From VRUE01 sp963732225 (lineage in GTDB: Bacteria > Actinomycetota > Thermoleophilia > Solirubrobacterales > 70-9), in assembly GCA_963732225.1 (NCBI GenBank), contig CAVSYR010000002.1, forward strand, positions 1,116,001-1,180,000: DNA of 64,000 nucleotides, written 5' to 3'. This document shows, in pieces, positions 38,888 through 46,546 of the stretch (position 1 is the stretch's first letter; every line of letters begins with the position of its first letter). Under the pieces are notes generated by a model that was not told the origin of the DNA, did no database searches, and saw nothing but the letters and a program-made list of their open reading frames with translations. Made by a program: the position numbers and the translations under genes.

Positions 38888-40396
38888 ATGGCCCGCCGTC
38901 ACGATCCGCAGCCCGATCACGAGGTGGCGATCGTCGGCGGCGGCTTCTCGGGCATCGGCACGGCGATCAAGCTCGACCGGGCGGGGATGCGGGACTGGGT
39001 CCTGCTCGAGGCCGGCGATGGGGTGGGGGGCGCCTGGCACTGGAACACCTACCCCGGCATCGGCGTCGACATCCCCTCCTTCAGCTACCAGTTCTCCTTC
39101 GAGCAGCGCGCCGACTGGTCGCGGGTCTACGCCCCGGGCGACGAGCTCAAGGCCTACGCCGAGCACTGCGTCGAGAGCTACGGCCTGCGTTCGCGGATTC
39201 GCCTCAACACCAGGGTCACTTCGGCGACCTTTGATGCCGAGCAGCACTTTTGGCGCCTGACCGTCGAGGATGGCCCCGAGCTGACCGCGCGCTTCCTGGT
39301 CGGCGCGACCGGCGTCTTCACCCAACCCAAGCCGCCTGACATTGCCGGGCTCGACTCGTTCGCCGGGACCGTGATGCACACGGCCCGTTGGGACCACACG
39401 CAGGACCTGCGCGGCCGCCGCGTCGCGGTGATCGGCACCGGCGCCTCAGCGGTCCAGGTGATCCCCTCGATCGCGCCCGAGGTCGAGAAGCTGGTCGTGC
39501 TGCAGCGCACGCCGATCTGGTGCCTGCCCAAGCCCGACGCGCGCCTGAGCCCGCGGGTGCGGCGGCTGCTCGAACGCATCCCCGGTGCCCAGGCCGCGGC
39601 CCGCGTCCTCAGCCAGGCTTTTGTTGAGGTCAATTTCCCCCTGCCGGCGCAGTTCCACGGCGTCGTCCCGATCGCCAGCGGCGGGGAACGGTTCGGGCTC
39701 AATCACTTGCGCCGTTCGGTCCACGACCCGGTGGTGCGCGAGATGCTGACCCCGCGCTATGGGCTGGGCTGCAAGCGACCGAGCTTCTCGAACAAGTACC
39801 TGCCGACCTTCAACCGGCCCAACGTCGAGCTGGAGACCGCCGCGATCGAGACGATCACGCCGACCTCTATCCGCACCGTTGACAACAACGAGCATGAGAT
39901 CGACGTGCTCGTCCTCGCCACCGGCTTCCAAGTCTTCGACAGCGGCAACATCCCGCCCTTTCCGGTCCACGGCGGCGACGGGGTCGAACTGGCGCAGTGG
40001 TGGGAGGACAACCGTTTCCAGGCCTACGAGGGGGTGAGCGTGCCCGGCTTCCCCAACATGTTCCTGATCCTCGGTCCCTACGGCTTCAACGGCGCCAGCT
40101 ACTTCACCCTGATCGAGAACCAAGCACGCCACATCGTCCGTTGCCTGCGCCGCGCCCGCGAAAGCGAGGCGACCGCGGTCGAGGTCAGAGCCGAGGCCAA
40201 CCAGCGCTACTTCGAGGAGATGCTCGCCCGCCGCGGTCGCCAGGTCTTCTTCACCAACAACTGCGCCGGCGCCAACAGCTACTACTTCGACAAACGGGGC
40301 GACGCACCGTTCCGCTCGGCGACGACGCTAGAGGTCGCCTGGCACAGCGCCCACTTCGACCTCGACGACTACCGCTTCAGCCCACTGCCCGCCTAG
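38888..40396 (+). CDS. Baeyer-Villiger-type flavin monooxygenase
   Basis: ATG 38888 gives an FAD Rossmann loop VGGGFSGIGTA at residues 16-26. The Baeyer-Villiger fingerprint FAGTVMHTARW (residues 158-168) fits FxGxxxHxxxW exactly. The NADPH loop VIGTGASAVQVIPSIAPE follows, with the late ATGFQVFDSG motif. It inserts oxygen into ketones to make esters or lactones; the substrate is unknown. It lies divergent from the cNMP protein with 51 bp between. Confidence 0.92.
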   Translation: MARRHDPQPDHEVAIVGGGFSGIGTAIKLDRAGMRDWVLLEAGDGVGGAWHWNTYPGIGVDIPSFSYQFSFEQRADWSRVYAPGDELKAYAEHCVESYGLRSRIRLNTRVTSATFDAEQHFWRLTVEDGPELTARFLVGATGVFTQPKPPDIAGLDSFAGTVMHTARWDHTQDLRGRRVAVIGTGASAVQVIPSIAPEVEKLVVLQRTPIWCLPKPDARLSPRVRRLLERIPGAQAAARVLSQAFVEVNFPLPAQFHGVVPIASGGERFGLNHLRRSVHDPVVREMLTPRYGLGCKRPSFSNKYLPTFNRPNVELETAAIETITPTSIRTVDNNEHEIDVLVLATGFQVFDSGNIPPFPVHGGDGVELAQWWEDNRFQAYEGVSVPGFPNMFLILGPYGFNGASYFTLIENQARHIVRCLRRARESEATAVEVRAEANQRYFEEMLARRGRQVFFTNNCAGANSYYFDKRGDAPFRSATTLEVAWHSAHFDLDDYRFSPLPA

Positions 40397-40403
40397 GCGG
40401 GTA

Positions 40404-40913
40404 TTACTCGCCGCGGCTGCCGGCGAGGGCGGCCTCTGAGAGCTCGGGCACCGCGGCGGGGGCGCGGTCGGCGGCGATCTCCTCGAGCAGCTCGCGCAGC
40501 AGCTCGAAGCGCTCGGGGCCGAAATGCTCGGCCCAGCGCTGCTCGATCTCGCTGAAGAGGCCGAAGCCGACCCGCTGTGCCTCGCGGCCGCGCTCGGTCA
40601 GGCAGATCAGCTTGGCCCGTTTGTCGGCCGGGTCGGCGATGCGTTCGACGTAGCCGAGGCCGACCAGGTCGTCGACCAGCTCGCCCGCCGACTGCTTGGT
40701 GATGCCGGCGTAGCTCGCCAGCTCGGTCAGGCGCATACCGTCCTCGCGGACGAAGCGGAAGACGCAGCCGTGGGTGGGGCGCAGGTCCTCGTATCCCTGC
40801 TTGCTGAGCTCATCGCGGAACTCGGCCAACATCGCCTCGCCGGCGATCTCGAGCAGGCCGGGGAGCGGGATCGTTCCGGGGGTGATCGGGGCTGTGTGGG
40901 TGGCGTCACGCAT
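40404..40913 (-). CDS. MarR-family transcriptional regulator
   Basis: MarR winged helix: LRPTHGCVFRFVREDGMRLTELASYAGITKQSAGELVDDLVGLGYVERIADPADKRAKLICLTERG. It is divergent from an MFS exporter, and a dyad in the gap is its probable operator. It likely derepresses the pump when it binds a toxic compound. Confidence 0.9.
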   Translation of the reverse strand: MRDATHTAPITPGTIPLPGLLEIAGEAMLAEFRDELSKQGYEDLRPTHGCVFRFVREDGMRLTELASYAGITKQSAGELVDDLVGLGYVERIADPADKRAKLICLTERGREAQRVGFGLFSEIEQRWAEHFGPERFELLRELLEEIAADRAPAAVPELSEAALAGSRGE

Positions 40914-40940
40914 ATCGTCAGGGAGCCTGATAAGGTCGTC

Positions 40941-40972
40941 TGGTCAGGTCACCTTACAAGGCTGTCTGACCA
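40941..40972. promoter_or_regulatory. Candidate MarR operator
   Basis: TGGTCAG (40941-40947) and CTGACCA (40966-40972) are perfect inverted repeats, and CCTT/AAGG (40952-40961) shares the same centre. The dyad lies between the MarR gene and the MFS gene. Confidence 0.7.
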
Positions 40973-41000
40973 AATTGTACACCTCGTGTAGGAGATTCAA

Positions 41001-42557
41001 ATGGAACGCAAGTGGTGGACCCTCGGCGCCGTCTGCGTGGCGACGTTCATGCTTCTTCTCGACATCACCGTCGTCAACACGGCGCTGCCGGCAATCCAGA
41101 AGGACCTCGGCGGCAGCTTCTCCGACCTGCAGTGGGTGATCGACGCTTACGCGCTCTCGCTTGCAGCCCTGGTGCTCACCGCCGGCTCGCTTGCCGACCG
41201 CCTCGGCCGCCGCCGCGTCTTCGCGATCGGGCTGGGGATCTTCTCGCTCGCCTCGCTGCTCTGCGCGCTGGCGCCCGATCCGACCTTCCTCAACCTCGCC
41301 CGCGCCCTGCAGGGCGTCGGCGGCGCGATCATGTTCGCCGTCTCCCTCGCCCTGGTCGCGCAGGAGTTCCCGGCCGGGCCCGAACGCGGCATGGCGATGG
41401 GCATCTACGGCGCCACGATCGGGATCGCGGTGGCGATCGGGCCGCTGGTTGGCGGCCTGCTCACCGACGGCCTTGGTTGGCAGTGGGTCTTCCTCATCAA
41501 CGTGCCGATCGGCGTCGCCGCGATCGCCGTCACCTACCTGAAGCTGGCCGAGTCGCGCGATCCCAACGCGACCCGGATCGACTGGGCCGGGCTGCTGACC
41601 TTCTCCAGCGCCCTCTTCCTGCTCGTGCTGGGCCTGGTGCGCGGCAACGACGAGGGCTGGGGGAGCCCGGTGATCATCTCGCTGCTGGTCGGGGCCGGGG
41701 TGCTGCTGGCCGCCTTCGCGGTGGTCGAGCAGCGGGTCTCGGAGCCGATGCTGCCGCTCTCGCTCTTCCGCCGCCGCGCCTTCACCGGCGTGCAGCTGGC
41801 CGCCTTCGCGGTCTCCGGCTCGATGTTCGCGCTCTTCCTCTATCTGACGCTCTACCTGCAGAGTTACCTCGGCTACTCGCCGATCGACGCCGGCCTGCGC
41901 TACCTGCCGATCACGCTCGCCTCCTTCATCGTCGCGCCGATGGCGGGCATGGCGCTGGCCAAGGTCCAGGCCCGCTGGCTGATGAGTGCCGGCCTGGCCC
42001 TGACCGGGGTTGGCCTGCTGCTGATGGGCGGCCTCGGCGTCGATTCCGAGTGGACGGCGCTGCTGCTCGGCTTCATCGTCAGCGGCATCGGCGTCGGCCT
42101 GCTCAACCCGGTGATCGCCGACGTCGCCCTCAGCGTCGTGCCGAAGGAGCGCAGCGGCATGGCGGCGGGGATCAACGACACCTTTCGCCAGGTCGGGATC
42201 GCGGTCGGGATCGCCACCTGGGGCGCGATCTTCCTCGGCGCCGGCGCTTCGAAGACCCAGGAGGTCGCGGGCAACGCGATCAGCGGCGACGAAGCGCGCG
42301 GGCTGGTCGAAGCGACCTCCTCGGGCACGCTGCCCCAGGCCGTTTCCCACCTGCCGCAACAGGTTCAGGGCAAGGTGCAGGCAGCGGCCGAACAGGGCTT
42401 CCTGCACGGCCTCAACGAGATCCTCCTGCTCGGCGCCCTGCTCTCCTTCGCCGGAGCGATCGCCGCCCTCTGGATGGTCCGCGAGCGTGACATCGACCGC
42501 GAAGGGGTCGTCGAAGGTGCCCCGCTCGAGGCCGAGCCGGAGCCGGTCAGCGCGTAG
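41001..42557 (+). CDS. MFS drug exporter, DHA2 (EmrB/QacA) type
   Basis: A 518-residue protein with 14 predicted membrane segments. The N-terminus has MLLLDITVVNTALPAIQKDL, typical of DHA2, and GSLADRLGRRRVFAIGLGIF (motif A). TSS/GGxG motif C appears as IGPLVGGLLTDGLGWQWVFLINVPIG. It exports drugs or toxins. The divergent MarR probably controls it. Confidence 0.93.
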   Translation: MERKWWTLGAVCVATFMLLLDITVVNTALPAIQKDLGGSFSDLQWVIDAYALSLAALVLTAGSLADRLGRRRVFAIGLGIFSLASLLCALAPDPTFLNLARALQGVGGAIMFAVSLALVAQEFPAGPERGMAMGIYGATIGIAVAIGPLVGGLLTDGLGWQWVFLINVPIGVAAIAVTYLKLAESRDPNATRIDWAGLLTFSSALFLLVLGLVRGNDEGWGSPVIISLLVGAGVLLAAFAVVEQRVSEPMLPLSLFRRRAFTGVQLAAFAVSGSMFALFLYLTLYLQSYLGYSPIDAGLRYLPITLASFIVAPMAGMALAKVQARWLMSAGLALTGVGLLLMGGLGVDSEWTALLLGFIVSGIGVGLLNPVIADVALSVVPKERSGMAAGINDTFRQVGIAVGIATWGAIFLGAGASKTQEVAGNAISGDEARGLVEATSSGTLPQAVSHLPQQVQGKVQAAAEQGFLHGLNEILLLGALLSFAGAIAALWMVRERDIDREGVVEGAPLEAEPEPVSA

Positions 42558-42571
42558 CGGCCCGCGCCGCC

Positions 42572-42802
42572 TCAGCGCTTGGCGAGGGCGACCAGGCCCC
42601 ACAGTGAGATCAGCGCCCAGGCTCCCTCGAGCAGGAGGAAGCCCCACTGGGCGCTGCTCGCTGCGAGCACGCCGAGGATCGCCGAGCCGACTAGGTTGAG
42701 GCCGAGATAGAGGCGCGACTGCGGGTCGAGGCGCTCGAGCTGGGCCGCCCCCTAGGCGGTCAGGATCAGCACCGCGCCGATGATCTGGACGACCTGATCC
42801 AT
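42572..42802 (-). pseudogene. CBU_0592-like membrane protein with an in-frame TAG
   Basis: On the minus strand, MDQVVQIIGAVLILTA (from ATG 42802) is followed by TAG at 42754-42752, then GAAQLERLDPQSRLYLGLNL and VGSAILGVLAASSAQWGFLLLEGAWALISLWGLVALAKR, ending at TGA 42574. The full 76-residue translation matches the usual CBU_0592 pattern (Q-x3-L-x-P-x-S-x2-Y-x2-LN, GS, QWGF-x2-LEG-W). A single base change, such as TAC or TTC to TAG, would explain it. Mutation, readthrough or sequencing error cannot be separated. Confidence 0.75.
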
Positions 42803-42882
42803 TCGCCCACGTTATGTCCTCGGATCGGCGGCCGAAGGCCCGAGGAGTCCGGCACGAGCTAGGCGGGTAGTAGCTGCCCGAC

Positions 42883-43824
42883 TTGACAGAGGCGGAGAAA
42901 ATCGAGACGGAGCGGCGCCCGGCCAACCCTGGGCTCTGGGCGACGCTGAAGCGCACCGCCAGCGAGTTCCAGGAGGACAACCTGACCGACTGGGCGGCGG
43001 CGCTGACCTACTACGGGTTGCTCTCGCTGTTCCCGGCGCTGATCGCGATGGTCTCGCTGCTCGGCCTCTTCGGCGATCCGCGGACGACGACCGCTGGCCT
43101 GACCGAAGTGATCACCTCGATCGGGCCGGAATCGGCGGCGCAGACCTTCGAAGGGCCGATCCAGTCGGTCGTCTCGAACCAGAGCGCGGCCGGCTTCGCC
43201 TTCGTCATCGGCCTGCTGGTGGCGCTGTGGTCGGCCTCCGGCTACATCGGCGCCTTCATCCGCGCCTCCAACGTGATCTACGAGACGGAAGAGGGGCGGC
43301 CGTTCTGGAAGCTGCGGCCGTTGCAGCTGGCGGTGACCCTGACGATGGTCGTGGCGATGGCGCTGCTGGCTCTCGGCCTCGTCCTCACCGGGCCGATCGT
43401 CGAAGCGGTGGCCGGGCCGGTCGGCCTCGGCCAGACCGCGGTCGACGTCTGGAACGTCGCCAAGTGGCCGGTGATGGTGGGGATCTTCGTGCTCATGGTC
43501 GACCTCCTCTACTACGCCTCGCCCAACGCCAAGCTGCGCGGCTTCCGCTGGGTGACGCCGGGCTGCCTGGTGGCGCTGGCCGCTTGGGCGGTCGTCTCGG
43601 CTGCTTTCGCTTTCTACGTCGCCAACTTTGGCTCCTACGACAAGACCTACGGCACGCTCGGCGGCCTCGTCGCGCTGCTGGTCTGGCTCTGGATCACGAA
43701 TCTGGCGATCCTCTTCGGCCACCAGCTCAACGCCGAGCGCGAGCGCAGCGCCGAGATCGAGGAGGGCACGCCGCGGGCCGAGAGCGAGATCCAGCTCGAG
43801 CCGCGAGTAGTACCAAAAGTCTGA
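42883..43824 (+). CDS. YihY/virulence factor BrkB-family membrane protein
   Basis: TTG 42883 is the first start after an in-frame stop; no strong ribosome binding site is seen. The family hallmarks are present: DNLTDWAAALTYYGLLSLFPALIAMVSLLGLFG, ASNVIYETEEGRPFWKLRPLQLAVTLTM and FVLMVDLLYYASPNAKLRGFRWVTPGCLVALAAW, with six predicted membrane segments. The family is probably a transporter; substrates are not established. Confidence 0.9.
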   Translation: MTEAEKIETERRPANPGLWATLKRTASEFQEDNLTDWAAALTYYGLLSLFPALIAMVSLLGLFGDPRTTTAGLTEVITSIGPESAAQTFEGPIQSVVSNQSAAGFAFVIGLLVALWSASGYIGAFIRASNVIYETEEGRPFWKLRPLQLAVTLTMVVAMALLALGLVLTGPIVEAVAGPVGLGQTAVDVWNVAKWPVMVGIFVLMVDLLYYASPNAKLRGFRWVTPGCLVALAAWAVVSAAFAFYVANFGSYDKTYGTLGGLVALLVWLWITNLAILFGHQLNAERERSAEIEEGTPRAESEIQLEPRVVPKV

Positions 43825-43866
43825 CTGTTTTTCGTCAGTTGTAGTTGTGTAAACACGCCTAGAATC
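43821..43866 (+). promoter_or_regulatory. Short hairpin and candidate promoter before the glycine-rich gene
   Basis: A CTGAC/GTCAG hairpin with a T-rich loop (43821-43838) lies at the BrkB stop. A TAGAAT hexamer at 43860-43865 could be a -10; the start site would be only a few bases before the TTG at 43874, a leaderless arrangement. The -35 is unclear. Confidence 0.3.
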
Positions 43867-43873
43867 TCCCGCC

Positions 43874-46240
43874 TTGACCGCTCGCGTCCTGCGCCGCATG
43901 CGTGTTGCCTTCGCCTTCAGCACCCTTGTGGCGGCGATGGCGCTGCCTGCTCAGGCCGAGGCGACACAAGCGATAAGTGAATGCACGGATGGGGCGCTAC
44001 GGTCAGCAGTTGCTGCCGGTGGTCAGTATGTCCTCCAATGCGACACTCCGATCGCGCTCCGGCTACTTGCACCGCTTACCGTCAACTCGCCGGTGTCGCT
44101 TGACGCAACCGGCCACAAGGTTTTCCTCACCAACCCCAACGGCCGAGCATTCGTGGTCAGCCACGGGTCGCTGCAACTGATCGGCATCAGCGTTCGTGGG
44201 AGTCTCGTTGGGGGCAGCGGAGTCGCTGGTTTCAATGGCGCCAACGGGATATTTTGGGGACCGGGGACCCCGCTGGCATGCGTTCCACAGAACCAGGGCC
44301 TGGCGGCTGGACCTGGCGCCGATGGGGGGTCGGGAGGAAGCGGGAGCGGTGCCGCCGATGGCGCCGATGCCAGGGGAGGGGCGATCTATATCGCCTCAGG
44401 GGCGAGTGTGCGGCTGTACGACGACCAGGTGTTCGGAGCCGCCCAAGGGGGAGATGGAGGCAGTGGAGGGGACGGAGGTATCGGTCGCGAAGGCGGTGAC
44501 GGCGGGAGCGTTTACGACGCTGGGGGAGGAGGGTGCAACTCCGAATTTTTTGGTGGTAACGGTGGAAAAGGCGGTGACGGCGGGAACGGTGCGTCCGGCG
44601 GAGACGGAGGCGATGCGGAGGGCGGTTCCGTCTACGTCGAGGCGGGTGGCACACTCAACGCGGCCAACACCACCTTTGAAAGCGCGCGAGCGCAGGGTGG
44701 CAAGGGCGGCGAAGGTGGCGGAGGTGGGCACGGCGGCGGGCGCGGCAGTGGGGGTTCGGGCAGCGAATGCTGCCCGAACTCGGCCGGATCGCCCGGCACC
44801 TATAGCGGTACGGGCGGCAGAGGTGGCAATGGCGGTGATGGCGGCAACGCCAGAGGAGGCGCGATCTACAGCGAGGGCACGGTCAATCTCTGGGATGTGC
44901 GCTTTGGCGATCCCGTGGTTGGAGGCGAGATGTCTCTGGTCGCGGCCGGAACCGGTGGCAGAGGTGGCAATGGCGGCGACGGCGGCTATGGATTCAATGG
45001 ACCCAGGCCGTGGCCTCCGGTGGGGGACGGCGGTGACGCAGGGGACGGCGGGGATGGCGGGTCGGCCGTCGGGGGAGCGATTTACAACGGCGGCGAGCTG
45101 AACGTCTTCACGGCCGGCTTTCTCAAGGACCAGGCGGGGGACTTCGGGTTGGGTGATGGAGGGGACGGCGGCGTGGGTGGCAACTCTCCGATGAGCGAAC
45201 CGAGCTCGTATGAAGGCTTTCCCGGCGATGGCGGTGACGCAGGGAATGGGGGGGATGTCAGCTTTGCCTCGATCGCCGGCTCGATCGCGAGGGATGGCTG
45301 TGCTTCGTTTATCTACGGCAAGCTGATCGATGGCTCAGCTGGGAGTCGCGGCGGTGGGGGCTGGCAGGAGGTGTCCGGCGGGCTCGTCGGTGCTCCTGGT
45401 TCTTTTGGCTCATTGGGCGCTGTTGGTCCACTCGATCCCACGGCCGGTTTCACCTCTCCGCCATGTGCCGGGATGCGGATCAACGAGTTCATGCTCTCGG
45501 CGGGAGGCGACCCCACGGCCCAATACGTCGAGCTGGTCGATGACGTAAATGAGCCTTTCTCCAGTGACGCGGCTCCCTACGAACTGGTCGTCTACGACGC
45601 CGCTGGGGTGAGGACGGGACGGCAGGTAATCCCACTGCAGCTGTTGCAGAATCGCAATAACACTCGGCCGCTGCTCATTTCTACTCCTTTCGCGGATGCC
45701 AGGCTGGGGGTCGCCGGGGAGGAAACTCTCATGCCGACGCTGCCGCAAGCGGGACAAGCCTGCTTCGTGCAGGACGGCGGCCAAGAGAAGTCGAGCTGCG
45801 TCGCCTGGGGCTGCGTCACCTCTCTGGTCAGCCCAAGGGCGTCCATGGTTGCTGCCCCTCCGGATGGCGAGTCGGCCCAGAGTGCCCATAGCGGATCCAA
45901 CATCATGAGCGGCTCTGTTTTCTCGGTTGGAGCACCCACTCCCGGCGAGACGAATACGACCGGTGTCGAGGCTCCTAATTGCCCCGTGTCTGGCGCCGAC
46001 GCGAGCGGTGCTTCCGGGAATGGCTTGCCCGCTCCACAGCCGTCGTCCAGCGCTCCGGTTGTAGCCGGCCGCCGGAAGAGCGCGAATCGGCAGGCCTGCA
46101 TCGCCCAGGCAAAACGCTCTCGCAGGAAGGACATCCTCAAGGCGACGCTCCTCAGCGAGGGGGCTGCGCAGCGGGCGCGGCAGAAGGCGGCAAGGAGGTA
46201 TCGGCTGGCGGTCAAGCGCTGCCTCTCGCAGGCTCGCTGA
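43874..46240 (+). CDS. Large secreted glycine-rich protein with lamin-tail-like domain
   Basis: TTG 43874 or ATG 43898 gives a signal peptide ending ALPAQA. Residues 30-110 are a beta-helix-like segment. Residues 140-465 are Gly/Asp/Ser-rich (many GGDGG and GGNGG units) alternating with GGAIY-type beta-helix rungs, as in PE_PGRS-like or pectate-lyase-like secreted proteins. Residues 530-700 (MRINEFMLSAGGDPTAQYVELVDDVNEPFSSDAAPYEL) match a lamin-tail domain. The C-terminus is a basic, helical tail. It is probably a cell-surface or extracellular matrix protein. Confidence 0.82.
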   Translation: MTARVLRRMRVAFAFSTLVAAMALPAQAEATQAISECTDGALRSAVAAGGQYVLQCDTPIALRLLAPLTVNSPVSLDATGHKVFLTNPNGRAFVVSHGSLQLIGISVRGSLVGGSGVAGFNGANGIFWGPGTPLACVPQNQGLAAGPGADGGSGGSGSGAADGADARGGAIYIASGASVRLYDDQVFGAAQGGDGGSGGDGGIGREGGDGGSVYDAGGGGCNSEFFGGNGGKGGDGGNGASGGDGGDAEGGSVYVEAGGTLNAANTTFESARAQGGKGGEGGGGGHGGGRGSGGSGSECCPNSAGSPGTYSGTGGRGGNGGDGGNARGGAIYSEGTVNLWDVRFGDPVVGGEMSLVAAGTGGRGGNGGDGGYGFNGPRPWPPVGDGGDAGDGGDGGSAVGGAIYNGGELNVFTAGFLKDQAGDFGLGDGGDGGVGGNSPMSEPSSYEGFPGDGGDAGNGGDVSFASIAGSIARDGCASFIYGKLIDGSAGSRGGGGWQEVSGGLVGAPGSFGSLGAVGPLDPTAGFTSPPCAGMRINEFMLSAGGDPTAQYVELVDDVNEPFSSDAAPYELVVYDAAGVRTGRQVIPLQLLQNRNNTRPLLISTPFADARLGVAGEETLMPTLPQAGQACFVQDGGQEKSSCVAWGCVTSLVSPRASMVAAPPDGESAQSAHSGSNIMSGSVFSVGAPTPGETNTTGVEAPNCPVSGADASGASGNGLPAPQPSSSAPVVAGRRKSANRQACIAQAKRSRRKDILKATLLSEGAAQRARQKAARRYRLAVKRCLSQAR
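44290..45260 (+). repeat. Glycine-rich coding repeat region
   Basis: Irregular repeats of GGxGGxGGxG codons (GGCGGTGACGGCGGGAACG-like) lie within the previous gene. The tract makes open frames on both strands, which are shadows. Confidence 0.75.
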
Positions 46241-46273
46241 CCCGGTGGGTCGCCGGGCGCCTAAAATCGAGGC

Positions 46274-46543
46274 ATGTGCAGAAACATCAAAACTCTCTAC
46301 AACTTTGATCCACCGGCCAATGAGGAGGAGGTCAGCGCGGCGGCGCTGCAGTACGTGCGCAAGATCAGCGGCTTCAACAAGCCCTCGCAGGCGAACGCCG
46401 AGGCCTTCGAGCAGGCGGTCGCGGAAGTGACCGAGGTCTCGGCCCGGCTGCTCGACCATCTCGTCACCACGGCGCCGCCGAAGGACCGCGAGGTCGAGGC
46501 GGCCAAGCGTAAGGCGCGCTCGGAAGCCCGCTTCGCCGCCTAG
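46274..46543 (+). CDS. DUF2277 family protein
   Basis: MCRNIKTLYNFDPPANEEEVSAAALQYVRKISGFNKPSQAN is the diagnostic DUF2277 N-terminus. The 89-residue length is typical. No function is known. Confidence 0.93.
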   Translation: MCRNIKTLYNFDPPANEEEVSAAALQYVRKISGFNKPSQANAEAFEQAVAEVTEVSARLLDHLVTTAPPKDREVEAAKRKARSEARFAA

Positions 46544-46546
46544 CGA

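Noticed and set aside
44196..45101. Long open frame on the plus strand overlapping the glycine-rich gene
   Set aside because: It is an out-of-frame shadow of low-complexity GGC-rich DNA; no domain or ribosome binding site.
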